A stretch of DNA of 18,509 nt from Ettlia oleoabundans (lineage: Eukaryota > Chlorophyta > Chlorophyceae > Chlamydomonadales), in NCBI GenBank assembly GCA_019693395.1, contig JAAMXP010000067.1, positions 6,476-24,984 on the forward strand. The letters run 5' to 3'. How positions within the stretch are numbered: the stretch's first letter is position 1; the number at the start of each line of letters is the position of its first letter. The notes under the pieces were generated by a model. The model did no database searches, had not been told where the DNA came from, and saw only the letters and a program-made list of their open reading frames with translations. This document shows positions 1 through 11,956 of the stretch, piece after piece. Made by a program: the position numbers and the translations under genes.

Positions 1-325
1 AATGGAACCAAATGGAACCAAATGGAACCAAATGGAACGTAATTTGGTGGAATTTTTTTTCTTTCCATTTGTTTCCATTTTTTTTTCTTTCCAGTTTTTT
101 TTCTTTCCAGTTTTTTCCATTTTTTTTCTTTCCATTTTTTTGAAAAAAAATGGAACCAAATGGAACCAAATGGAACTCCCTTTTTTTTCTTTCCAGTTTT
201 TTGAAAAAAAAACTGGAACCAAATGGAAAGAAAAAAAAATGGAAACAAATGGAAGGAGGTTCTCTCAAGCAATAGCTTGAGGAAATAAAAAAAAAAGGAA
301 AAAAATGGAATAAAATGCAGAAAAA
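1..325. repeat. Palindromic/homopolymer repeat cluster 1
   Basis: The first 36 bases are a short tandem run of the 10-mer AATGGAACCA. After this come alternating blocks of CCATTTTTTT and GAAAAAAAATGG type that can fold into several nested hairpins. A second hairpin type, CTCAAGC-AATA-GCTTGAG, sits at 264-281 and is preceded by GGTTCT, the same flank seen at other hairpins in the window. Open frames here are translations of repeat (FFF, KKNGTKW) and are not credible genes. Confidence 0.85.
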
Positions 326-328
326 AAT

Positions 329-1484
329 TTAAAAAAAAACAAAAATTTTTTCCCAAATACAAGGGACATTTGGAAGGTCAGAAACGTTTACACCATGGTT
401 GCCCGACTCTTTATAAATTTCCTCAACCCTTTGATGGAAACTACCAATGGCTGCATGAGATCTGTAATTTAAATCACACGCCTGCTCCAAATGAGACTCT
501 TTTCGGTATGATTTGAAGCCTTGCATTAGGGCGGATTCGCCATTAAGTAAATTGTACTCTTGCTGAATTTCGTTTTCAAGAGTACGAGCTTGTTGCATAG
601 CTTGGTCACAAGCTTTTGAAAGTCGCTCTTTTCTAAGAGTTTCAACAACAACTTGGGAACCACTGCTATGAGAAACGTGAGTTTTTGGCGCCAATTCTCT
701 TAGAATCTCAATCGCCTCTCGAGACAACTCATTACATCCCTCAACTTTCGTTGAGAGGACCCTCTTGAGCCTGCTTGAGTTGATCCTTTGTTTCCTTAGG
801 AACAGTATATGTTCTTGTACCGAGATCCGCGCCAAAAAGAGCAAGAACGCCACCCAACAGAGCAATGAGTTTGTCAGAGCCTATGGAACCTGAAAATTGA
901 GGTATTTTTGGGTCAAAAGGTGCTAATCGAATGCTCGTAGAATGAAAGAAATGTTTATAAACTTTAGAATTTTCACTTAAAGACCTAAATTCAAGGTCTT
1001 CCGCGAATAAATGAATTAAAATCAAAGACGAAACAATAAAGTTTCTCAGAAATGTGACAAGAAAATCATAGAAAAAAAGCCAATCCAACAGGGAATAAAT
1101 TTGGTAAGGGCAAATAGAATAGTGTAATTTTAATCTTATTTGAATAAAAATAAAAACGAACAAAATGAAGGATAAAATAAATGGATGATTTTTTTTTATA
1201 AAATAAATAGATTTGACAAATTTCAAGCCGATTAAATATTGAAAAATTTTATAGAAAAAAAACAAAGTTTGTGAAAAAAAATAAAGAACAACAATAAAAA
1301 AAAAAACATTCAGACCAAACAACGAAATTATTTGGTAGGGTGTCAAAAAAACACTCAAGCCAAATTTTAAAAAAAAGCTAGCCCAAAGATTTAGAATAGC
1401 AGCAAAAGTTAAGGAGACCAAAAAGATAAAACGAAAAAAAGCAAAGTTATTTTTGCCAAAATAGAATAGATTGAATTGTACCAT
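329..1484 (-). pseudogene. Unknown multi-membrane-segment protein gene (gene D), split by a hairpin insertion
   Basis: The minus-strand frame starts at ATG 1484 and stops inside a hairpin at 741-743. The downstream half (739 to 329, TAA) is open in another frame and has no credible start of its own. Subtracting the 22-bp hairpin at 740-761 joins the two halves into one frame of 377 codons plus stop. The N-terminal part is Phe-rich with about five hydrophobic segments. Around residues 195-225 (counted from 1484) is a Gly/Ala-rich hydrophobic stretch (IALLGGVLALFGA). The C-terminal half is charged and probably helical, with the motif SGSQVV also present in ORF A at 7896. I do not recognise the family. 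Whether the gene is dead or expressed as two pieces cannot be told from sequence. A homopolymer or assembly error is unlikely to explain it, because the inserted piece is a known repeat of this genome. Confidence 0.6.
740..761 (-). repeat. 22-bp hairpin insertion in gene D
   Basis: On the minus strand the unit is GGTCCT followed by CTCAAC-GAAA-GTTGAG: a 6-bp stem with a GAAA tetraloop. It begins directly after codon GAG (764-762), and the codon GGA (739-737) resumes the gene. Its length is not a multiple of three, so it shifts the frame and brings a TGA. The same stem-loop occurs in the intron 1 endonuclease gene at 4770-4785. Confidence 0.8.
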
Positions 1485-1697
1485 AAACTGATTTTTATAT
1501 TTTTTTTCAAATTTTATTTTGTAAAAAAAATATGCTTTTTTTTTACAAAATAAAAACTCCTGTAATTTTTTTTATAAAAAAATGATTGGTTCCAGTTGGT
1601 TCCAGTTTTTTTTCTTTCCATTTTTTTGAAAAAAAAAAATGGAACCAACTGGAAAGAAAAAAAACTGGAAAGAAAAAAATGGAAACAAATGGAGGGC
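1485..1697. repeat. Palindromic repeat cluster 2
   Basis: This cluster lies between gene D and the trnE remnant. It contains a TGTAAAAAAAA...TTTTTTTTACA hairpin, a CTCCTGTAATTTTTTTT module also found near 17772, and a long TTCCAGTTGGTTCC / GGAACCAACTGGAA inverted repeat around a T-run/GAAAAAAA centre. No gene is supported. Confidence 0.8.
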
Positions 1698-1757
1698 ACT
1701 TAAACCTGTGTTTCTGCCTTGAAAAAGCAATGTCTTAGGCCTCTAGACGAAAGGGAC
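1698..1757 (-). pseudogene. trnE: trnE(uuc), 3' end missing
   Basis: On the minus strand the sequence begins GTCCCTT at 1757. It continues through a good D arm (GTCTAGAGGCCTAAGAC) and an anticodon arm with loop TTTTCAA, giving anticodon UUC for glutamate. It reaches the 5' strand of the T stem and T loop (ACAGG TTTAAGT). The expected 3' half of the T stem and acceptor strand (AAGGGAC) is absent; sequence passes directly into the repeat cluster ending CTCCATTTG. It is therefore a truncated tRNA, unless 3' editing or trans-repair completes it. An intact trnE should exist elsewhere if this copy is dead. Confidence 0.6.
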
Positions 1758-1796
1758 ATTTTTTAGTGGTTTTTTAATTCTTTTTTTTGCACTCTA

Positions 1797-2075
1797 TTTA
1801 GAAAAACAATAAAAAGATTTATAAAAAAAACCTGTCTTTAAAAGATTCAATTGATTCTGTTTAACAGTTTGTACTTGTTTTAGTAGTTTTTTCATTCTTT
1901 TTCTTGTTTACTATAATAGAGACAATAAAAAGATTTATAAAAAAAACCTGTGTTTTCTGTAAAAAAAAATTAGAAATCAAAGAATGGAAGCGCTTAGAGT
2001 TCTCCGTAAGGCTTGATTCTTGTTTCGACATAAAAAGAATCAAGTTGTTCTGTTTAACAGTTTGTACTTATAGAA
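1797..2075. repeat. Partial direct duplications, no gene seen
   Basis: The segment ACAATAAAAAGATTTATAAA followed by AAAACCTGT occurs near 1806 and again near 1921. TTCTGTTTAACAGTTTGTAC occurs near 1855 and near 2048. The order of the two modules is conserved but the spacer differs, indicating an old duplication with an insertion. Frames here are short and low complexity. I see no gene. Confidence 0.55.
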
Positions 2076-2097
2076 CTTGTTTTCAATCCAACCATTA

Positions 2098-2334
2098 GTT
2101 GTTTGTTCCATTTTTTTCCAAAAATTACAGGAAACGATCCTACATGAAATGGTTTTTTTCTGAATAAAAAAAAGAATCTCCTTACTCTACGCTTGATAAG
2201 CGTAAAGTCTAATTGACGTAGTGACTTATCCGAAAATTTTATTGTTTTGATCTAAAAGACATAAAAATCTTCTTTTTAAATAAAAACAATAAGAATCGAG
2301 TTGAAAAAGCAAAATTTGGAAAAATTTTTTTTAG
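2098..2334. other. Intergenic, nothing recognised
   Basis: No open frame or RNA gene is recognised. An 11-bp stem with one mismatch (ACTCTACGCTT, loop GAT, AAGCGTAAAGT) lies near 2183-2207. It does not fit a tRNA cloverleaf and stays unassigned. Confidence 0.4.
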
Positions 2335-2680
2335 ATGGATAAAAAAATCCCCCCTCCATTTTTTTCCATTTTTTTTCAAAAAAATGGAACCAAATGGAGA
2401 GTACCTCCATTTTTTTCCATTTTTTTTGAAAAAAAATGGAACCAAATGGAGAAGACCTCCAATAAAATTGGAGAACGTTGTACCTTGCTCCTTCCTACGG
2501 AACTTTTTTTTGAAAAAAAAAAGCACCAGCAAGTACTCTTTTCAATTTTTTTTTTTAAAATTGAAAACAACCTCCTTCCATTTTTTTTTATAAAAAAAAT
2601 GGACAAAATTGGAGAACGGTGTACCTTGCATTGCTCCTTTTGTTTCCATTTTTTTTCAAAAAAATTAGACTAAATGGAGA
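2335..2680. repeat. Palindromic repeat cluster 3
   Basis: At least five hairpins are packed head to tail: CTCCATTT...AAATGGAG types, CTCCAATAAAATTGGAG at about 2457-2473, a CCTTGCTCC...CAGCAAG module at about 2483-2532, a TTTTCAATTTT/AAAATTGAAAA stem, and a CCATTTTTTTTTATAAAAAAAATGG stem. Spacers are GAGAGTACC, GAGAAGACC, GAGAACG and GAGAGGACG. The CCTTGCTCCTTCCTACGGAAC module recurs at about 10277-10297, and its end recurs at about 14735. Apparent ORFs are repeat translations. Confidence 0.85.
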
Positions 2681-2833
2681 GGACGTCAATACAGTTCTAC
2701 CAAAAAAAAAGTTGTTTCTATTGAAGCTGACTCTATTCTCTATCAAAAATCAACCACAGTTACCTGGAGTGGCAAACAACTCGAGACTGGATCCATTGGT
2801 ATAGTGTCTCTAAAATTTATGTATTTCATATAG
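2669..2833 (+). pseudogene. Unrecognised coding-like fragment
   Basis: An open frame of about 54 codons starts inside the repeat at 2669 and stops with TAG at 2831-2833. Its residues (e.g. VVSIEADSILYQK, then TTVTWSGKQLETGSIGIV) are far less Phe/Lys-biased than the repeat translations around it and read like a piece of a real protein. There is no start codon and no family match that I recognise. It may be the 3' stub of a gene cut off by the repeat cluster, or chance. Confidence 0.25.
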
Positions 2834-2907
2834 AGCTAGAAAATTAAAATTTTTTACATGAAATTTTTTCTGGTCTAGACACGCCAGAAAATGTCTACCC
2901 AAAAACC

Positions 2908-2944
2908 CTCAACAAGAGTTGAGAGTACCTCAACTCTTGTTGAG
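2908..2944. repeat. Inverted pair of CTCAAC...GTTGAG hairpins
   Basis: Two 16-bp stem-loops lie 5 bp apart: CTCAACAAGAGTTGAG (2908-2923) and its reverse complement CTCAACTCTTGTTGAG (2929-2944), joined by AGTAC and followed by AGGGACC. Because they are inverted relative to one another, the pair can also form one long hairpin. Confidence 0.85.
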
Positions 2945-2960
2945 AGGGACCTCTATTTAT

Positions 2961-7493
<4,533 letters not shown>

Positions 7494-7529
7494 TCTTGTT
7501 TTCACCATGAAACCTTCCAAGGTCCTCTC

Positions 7530-7860
7530 AACGTACTCTCCATTTCTTTCCATTTGGTTCCAGTTTTTTTTTTAAACTGGAAAGAAAAAAAATTCCAGTC
7601 CATTTGGTTCCAGTTTTTTTTTTAAACTGGAAAGAAAAAAAATTCCAGTCCATTTGGTTCCAGTTTTTTTTTTAAACTGGAAAGAAAAAAAACTGGAACA
7701 TAATTTTTTTTTCTTTCCAGTTTAAAAAAAAAAAATTATGTTCCATTTTTTTGAAAAAAAATGGAAAAAAATGGAACCAAATGGAACCAAATCGAACCAA
7801 ATTACACCAAATAGAACTAAATGGAGAAAAGTTGAGGTTCTCTCAACGCTAGTTGAGAAG
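7530..7860. repeat. Dense repeat block downstream of cox1, with a 50-bp tandem repeat
   Basis: About three tandem copies of a 50-bp unit (CATTTGGTTCCAG + T-run + AAACTGGAAAG + A-run + TTCCAG) start near 7551, 7601 and 7651. An inverted repeat centred near 7725 follows (GGAACATAATTTTTT / AAAAAATTATGTTCC), then AATGGAACCA-like repeats. The block ends with a CTCAACGCTAGTTGAG hairpin at 7842-7857, preceded by GGTTCT. A half hairpin (GGTCCTCTCAACGTACTCTCC) lies at about 7520-7540. No gene. Confidence 0.85.
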
Positions 7861-7895
7861 GAAGGTTTCACGCATATTTTCAAAAAAGAACTTCT

Positions 7896-8579
7896 ATGAC
7901 CTTTCTATTTTCACGATTAGATTCATATCTGAAAAAAAAGTCTAAATTGCATAAATTTGTCGTTATTTATTTAGATTATTCAACATGGATTACTGGTAAA
8001 GTTTTGTTTAATTTGTTCTTTTTTATTCCTTTTTGTTGTATTTGTATTCTTCTTCCTATTCTATTTAACGAGGAATTTTTAGAGTTTTTTCACTCTTTAA
8101 ATGTTAGTGGTTTGAGTTTGAAAAGTTTAAGTTATAGTTTTTTTCATTATTTACCTTTCTTGGTTCGTTTTTTGATCTCTCTTTACTTGATTTTTGGTTT
8201 ATTAATCAACATTAACATTCTTTTTTGTCAATTCGAATCTATCAGAATAGAATTGTTTCAATTGTATGGAAATGATGTGCTACAAAAAAGAGGGTACAAT
8301 GGGATATTTAGGTCACTATCCAAATTTTCTATCTCTGGTTCCGCATGTGGGTGTTTCGGTTTATGGTGTGGCTTACAAGCTTTTCAAGATCAAAACCATC
8401 ATGAAACAATACGTCAACAAGATCAATTGATGGCAGAGGCTAAAGCTAGAGGTCGAACGTTACATTTAGAAAGACCTACTCGATCAAATTCGGGGAGCCA
8501 AGTTGTGGGTCAAGCTTCGTTAACAGTTAAACGATGGTTTACTACTTTTTTTGGTTTTAAGAAAGAAACACGTAATTAG
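7896..8579 (+). CDS. Unknown membrane protein, ORF A
   Basis: 227 codons from ATG 7896 to TAG 8577-8579. The N-terminal roughly 30 residues are basic (YLKKKSKLHKF). Hydrophobic segments follow at about residues 40-62 and 90-115. After a charged loop (LYGNDVLQKRGY) comes a short Gly/Cys-rich hydrophobic stretch (SGSACGCFGLWCGL). The C-terminal roughly 70 residues are polar, with the motif SGSQVV shared with gene D. I do not recognise the family. A collinear, decayed paralogue (A') lies at 10104-11051 and aligns without gaps over long stretches, so the frame has been under selection at some time. The intact reading frame next to repeat blocks on both sides suggests it is still used. Likely mitochondrial inner membrane; function unknown. 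Confidence 0.65.
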   Translation: MTFLFSRLDSYLKKKSKLHKFVVIYLDYSTWITGKVLFNLFFFIPFCCICILLPILFNEEFLEFFHSLNVSGLSLKSLSYSFFHYLPFLVRFLISLYLIFGLLININILFCQFESIRIELFQLYGNDVLQKRGYNGIFRSLSKFSISGSACGCFGLWCGLQAFQDQNHHETIRQQDQLMAEAKARGRTLHLERPTRSNSGSQVVGQASLTVKRWFTTFFGFKKETRN

Positions 8580-8588
8580 AAAAAGAAT

Positions 8589-8723
8589 TGGGTTGCTTTT
8601 GTTTCCATTTTTTTCTTTCCATTTGGTGTAATTTTTTTTTTCTTTCCATTTGGTTCCATTTTTTTTTTTCAAAAAAATGGAAAGAAAAAAAAAATGGAAC
8701 CAAATGGAAACAAAAGCAACCCA
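8589..8723. repeat. Large inverted repeat between ORF A and ORF B
   Basis: Outer arms TGGGTTGCTTTTGTTTCCAT (from 8589) and its complement ending at 8723 enclose further nested pairs (CCATTTGGTTCCATT...AATGGAACCAAATGG) around a T-run/CAAAAAAA centre. It lies just after the stop codon of ORF A and could act as a 3' end or processing structure. The GGGTTGCT end word also opens the conserved tail near 9413 and 11430. Confidence 0.8.
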
Positions 8724-8797
8724 GTTAATAAATCAATAGTGTTCCTGTGTTTCACAATATAAAATGAGTCACACACTAGCAAATTTAAAATTGAATT

Positions 8798-9316
8798 ATG
8801 TATGATATTTTACACAGTTCCAAAAATCAGTTTGTTTTATTACTTTCCACTGCGGTGATTAGCTTTTTTGTTTTACCCATTTCTTTGTTTTGTACTCTAT
8901 TTTTTTCTTTTCCTAGGTCTTTATTGATTTCCGTCTTGAGTAGTGTTTTTTATATTTTAATCTATAAAAAAATTGATTTTCAACTCCAATTATTACTTTT
9001 TTTTAGAAATCATGTCTTTTTCAAGTACTTTAAATTAACCCATCGGTTATTTCCCTTTGAGAGTATTTGGAGTTGCCTTTTCTTTCTATTTGTGTTTTAC
9101 ATGTTCCAACATTTGGGTGATTTTCATTTAGTATTCCATTTTTTTTTTTTATTTTTTAAATTTTTTCTTGATTTCATAATTCTTCCCAAATTGATCTATG
9201 GCAGTCTTTTCTTTTCTACTTTGTTTTCGGAATATCTTTTAGAAATAGAGAATGATTGTATTTTAAATCCTAAAATGAAAAATTTACTAGAAAAATTAAA
9301 AAAGAAAATGGAATAA
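8798..9316 (+). CDS. Unknown multi-span membrane protein, ORF B
   Basis: 172 codons from ATG 8798 to TAA 9314-9316. Strongly hydrophobic and Phe-rich, with about four membrane segments and a short charged C-terminus (LLEKLKKKME). The last membrane segment followed by LFSEYLLEIEN resembles LFAEDLEF in gene D and the LFCQFES region of ORF A, so it may belong to the same loose family; this similarity is weak in such biased sequence. It follows ORF A on the same strand. It is not a repeat translation: no CTC...GAG hairpin lies within it. Not recognised as any standard mitochondrial gene. Confidence 0.5.
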   Translation: MYDILHSSKNQFVLLLSTAVISFFVLPISLFCTLFFSFPRSLLISVLSSVFYILIYKKIDFQLQLLLFFRNHVFFKYFKLTHRLFPFESIWSCLFFLFVFYMFQHLGDFHLVFHFFFLFFKFFLDFIILPKLIYGSLFFSTLFSEYLLEIENDCILNPKMKNLLEKLKKKME

Positions 9317-9478
9317 AAAAAAACACTTATTTAATTGTTTTTTTCAATTTGGAAAATCATTTGTCTTTGTAATGGAAAACATTTACACCATGCTAGTCTT
9401 ATGTCTTTAAATTGGGTTGCTCCTTTCTATTAGCAACTTGTCTCAGTTTGGGGACTAATGTTATCTATTTTTTTATTT
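9317..9478 (+). repeat. Tail segment T1, duplicated at 11326-11490
   Basis: It starts with the A-run after ATGGAATAA and runs through CATGCTAGTCTTATG and AAATTGGGTTGCT to TATTAGCAACTTGT. The second copy (T2) matches over most of its length with equal spacing. In T1, one frame reads HLFNCFFQFGK...IYTMLVLCL and another, further on, reads LGCSFLLATC. Both are broken or without starts, so it may be a remnant of a coding region. T1 is cut off by a hairpin cluster at 9479. Confidence 0.7.
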
Positions 9479-9635
9479 GATCCTCCATTTTTTTCCATTT
9501 TTTTGAAAAAAAAATGGAACCAAATGGAGAGTACCTCCATTTTTCAAATTTCAATTTGTTTATTCCAAATAGGATAAAGAAAATTTGGAAAAAATTTGGA
9601 AACAGCGGGACCTCCCTCCATTTAAAAAATGGAGA
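9479..9635. repeat. Hairpin cluster with CTCCATTT palindromes
   Basis: CTCCATTTTTTTCC...GGAACCAAATGGAG at about 9482-9529, followed by GAGTACC, and CTCCATTTAAAAAATGGAG at about 9614-9632 followed by AGAACG. No gene. Confidence 0.8.
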
Positions 9636-9697
9636 GAACGTGACTGTCTTGTAAGTATACAAAAAATTCCCAGTTTCATCTAGAACGCTTGTATAAA

Positions 9698-9757
9698 ATT
9701 TTTTAGATTCTCGCTGTATCTGTTTGTTAAAAAAAAACAACAAGAATCTAAAAAAAA
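9698..9757. repeat. 13-bp-arm hairpin downstream of the minus-strand ORF
   Basis: TTTTTTAGATTCT near 9700-9712 pairs with AGAATCTAAAAAA near 9743-9755. It lies about 40 bases beyond the stop of the minus ORF at 9795, where a 3' end or processing stem would be expected. Confidence 0.5.
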
Positions 9758-9794
9758 GTCAAGTATAAAAGCAAAAAACGTAAACAAGCTTTTT

Positions 9795-10073
9795 TTACGG
9801 GGTAGGTGGTGGTGTTCTCCTAGAATCCGGATTTCTAGTAGTTACTGAAAATTCAGCTTGTCGGCGGTCACACACGAATTTCCTATTGGGCTTACCATTA
9901 GACGATTCAGCTTTGTATTGACCTTCGACCCCGTAAAAAATGTTTTGAAAATCACGAGTTGGTGCAACGTAACTACTAGCAGCCGGATTACCTAGAATCA
10001 CTACTAAAACAGATCCATCTAGATTTAGTGGAAAATTTTTCACGTGAAGTTTTTTACTCAGAGCATCAATTAA
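9795..10073 (-). CDS. Unknown short ORF M, possibly a 5'-truncated gene
   Basis: The minus-strand frame is open from about 10090 to TAA at 9795-9797, with no ATG. GTG 10043 is the first non-ATG option and the coding-like text begins upstream of it (DHASLIDALSKKLHV). The product has balanced composition, with a hydrophobic stretch (GSVLVVILGNPAASS) and a Pro/Arg-rich end (RRTPPPTP), quite unlike the Phe/Lys repeat translations around it. The DNA is visibly less A+T-rich than its neighbours. I do not recognise it. It could be a gene remnant whose start was lost when A' and its leader came to lie next to it, or a gene using a non-ATG start. Confidence 0.4.
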   Translation of the reverse strand, partial: LIDALSKKLHVKNFPLNLDGSVLVVILGNPAASSYVAPTRDFQNIFYGVEGQYKAESSNGKPNRKFVCDRRQAEFSVTTRNPDSRRTPPPTP

Positions 10074-10103
10074 ACTTGCGTGATCATTCGAAAAAAAAGA
10101 AAT

Positions 10104-11051
10104 ATGAAATTATTGTTTGCAAAAAGAAAATCTTCTCTAAAAAAAAAACCAAGTTTTTAGGTTTTTTACTAGCATATTTCAATTATTCTACATTCAGTAC
10201 AAATTTTTTATAATTCATTCTTTTACCTCCATTTTTTTCCATTTTTTTGAAAAAAAATTACACCAAATGGAGAAGACCTTGCTCCTTCCTACGGAACTTT
10301 TTTTTTCAAAAAAAAGCACCAGCAAGAACGTTTTTTTCAAATTTGTTTACAAATTTGTTTCCATTTTTTTTCAAAAAAATGGAACAACCACCTCCATTTG
10401 AAAAATGGAGAGAACCTCCAATAAAATTGGAGAACGTTGTCCCTCCATTTGTTTCCATTTTTTTTTTTCAAAAAAATTATACCAAATAGAGAGGACCTGC
10501 CTGTTGTTTCTATTTATGTTTTATCGTCCATTTTTTATAATGAAAAAATTATCCAATTTTATCATTATTTCTCTGTTAATGGATGCAGCTTTACAAATTT
10601 TAGGTCTAGTTTTGAATATCATTTACCTTTTTTTATTAAATTTTTAATTTTTTTTATTTGATTTTGATCTTTTTAATTGTTATTCATTTTTTTTTTTTGT
10701 GAAAAGCTTGAGTTTAAGGAAGAATTGTCTAAAATTTACGGTTATCATGTTGTACAAAATAGAAAATACCAATCTCCTTTGTACTCTTTACTAAAAGCTT
10801 TTAATTTGCTGTTTTTTTTTTCTTTTGGTCTACTTTTTGGTTTTTTAGTTGTTTTATACGTTGAATTTCAATAATGTTGCGGCTTTCTCAATTTTTTACA
10901 ATTAGAATTAAAAAAATGTGGCGATTTAAGCTTAGGAACCGAATTAAAAAACAAACAACATGGCATAAATGATCCTTATCGTGACTCTCTTAAACTTCGA
11001 GAACCGCTTTTTAAAAACGATCCGCCGATTGAATTTAGACAACCAATTTAG
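10104..11051 (+). pseudogene. A', decayed paralogue of ORF A
   Basis: ATG 10104 opens MKLLFAKRKSSLKKK, matching the ORF A start MTFLFSRLDSYLKKK. At a run of ten A (10139-10148) the match moves to another frame (TKFLGFLLAYFNYSTF against SKLHKFVVIYLDYSTW). A repeat cluster (about 10215-10497) then interrupts. From about 10500 the alignment resumes without gaps: YNEKIIQFYHYFSVNG against FNEEFLEFFHSLNVSG, HLPFFIKFLI against YLPFLVRFLI, and IYGYHVVQNRKY against LYGNDVLQKRGY. In-frame stops lie at 10659, 10665, 10674 and 10872, and the frame ends with TAG 11049-11051. So: one homopolymer frameshift, one repeat insertion and four stops. Confidence 0.75.
10215..10497. repeat. Hairpin cluster inserted in A'
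   Basis: It contains CTCCATTT...GGTGTAA/TTACACC-type palindromes (right arm TTACACCAAATGGAG at about 10257-10271), the CTTGCTCCTTCCTACGGAAC...CAGCAAG module, AAATTTG/CAAATTT stems, CTCCATTTGAAAAATGGAG, CTCCAATAAAATTGGAG and another T-run palindrome. Spacers are GAGAAGACC, GAGAACC, GAGAACG and GAGAGGACC. It splits the A' coding region after its first membrane segment. Confidence 0.8.
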
Positions 11052-11055
11052 AGAG

Positions 11056-11123
11056 GTTCTCTCAAGCTATTGCTTGAGGTTCTCTCAAGCTATTGCTTGG
11101 TTCTCTCAAGCTATTGCTTGAGG
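11056..11123. repeat. Three tandem CTCAAGC...GCTTGAG hairpins
   Basis: Three copies of CTCAAGCTATTGCTTGAG, each preceded by GGTTCT, at 11062-11079, 11085-11100 (last two bases missing) and 11106-11123. They start just after the last stop of A'. The reverse-complement form occurs at 264-281. Confidence 0.9.
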
Positions 11124-11325
11124 AGACGTTGAAGTTGAAACTGATCAAGATCTCCAAAAACAACCTGTAAAAATTTGACATAAAAGAGCAATAAACGATT
11201 ATTCAAAAAAAAACCTACAATCCAAAAAATGGAAACAAATGGAAACAAATTATCATGCAGGATCTTTCTTTAGACCTAGAAGAATGGCTAATTTATTGTG
11301 AGATTCCATATTTCATTCTTTATGG
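11124..11325 (+). other. Spacer, possible gene scrap
   Basis: Two short coding-like pieces are seen: VEVETDQDLQKQPVKI then TGA near 11130-11180, and MQDLSLDLEEWLIYCEIPY from ATG near 11255, which runs on into tail segment T2. Their position corresponds to that of ORF B in the first copy, but I see no convincing similarity to B. Confidence 0.25.
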
Positions 11326-11490
11326 AATAAAAAAAAAACACTTATTTGATTGTTTTTTTCAATTTTGAAAACAATTTGTATTTCTTCTGGATAAAATTTA
11401 CAACATGCTAGTCTTGTGTTTGTAAATTGGGTTGCTGGTTTCTATTAGCAACTTGTGTCAATTTGGGGATCAATAGAATCTATCTTTTAA
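11326..11490 (+). repeat. Tail segment T2, copy of 9317-9478
   Basis: Same order and spacing as T1: ACACTTATTT, TTTTTTTCAATTT, CATGCTAGTCTT, AAATTGGGTTGCT, TATTAGCAACTTGT and TTTGGGGA. Here it continues uninterrupted towards gene C. Together with A/A' it shows that 7896-9478 and 10104-11490 are diverged duplicates of one block. Confidence 0.7.
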
Positions 11491-11766
11491 TTTTATCATG
11501 TTGTGAACTTTTTTTTTACATAAAAAAAAAGTCATTGTTTTTTGAATTTGACTTTTTACAAAGAATAATGATGCTGCTTTTTTACTTGATTTGTGGGGCA
11601 GGCATAGCATTAGTAGCGTCAGGTTATGCTGTAAAACATTTATATAAAACCGCTGTTGGTTTAAAAAAAACACAGGTACAGTTAAATCAAGTACCTGTTG
11701 CGGATTCTGGGGTGAATTGGGTTTCTGTTAGTCCTTTAGTAGAGAAATCAACTGAAATTGTTGAGA

Positions 11767-11892
11767 GGTACTCTCAACGCTAGTTGAGGTACTCTCAACG
11801 CTAGTTGAGGTACTCTCAACGCTAGTTGAGGTACTCTCAACGCTAGTTGAGGTACTCTCAACGCTAGTTGAGGTACTCTCAACGCTAGTTGA
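11767..11892 (+). repeat. Six-copy 21-bp tandem hairpin array
   Basis: Six perfect copies of GGTACT + CTCAACGCTAGTTGA start at 11767, 11788, 11809, 11830, 11851 and 11872. Each contains a 6-bp stem with GCTA loop. In the frame of gene C each copy reads TAG; in another frame it reads VLSTLVE without a stop. Confidence 0.95.
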
Positions 11893-11956
11893 GGAGTGGC
11901 CCAATCTTCAGCAAAGAGAAATCTACTTGTCTTGTTCTGGATTCAACAGATCTAAA

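Noticed and set aside
2..280. Open frame of 92 codons rich in Phe and KKNGTKW
   Set aside because: Entirely translated hairpin repeat; the same strings occur in many unrelated places on both strands.
2239..2673. Overlapping open frames on both strands
   Set aside because: Palindromic repeats are open in several frames at once; no independent coding signal.
11056..11123. Possible CRISPR-like array
   Set aside because: Repeats are palindromic, adjoining and lack unique spacers; the same holds for the 11767 array.
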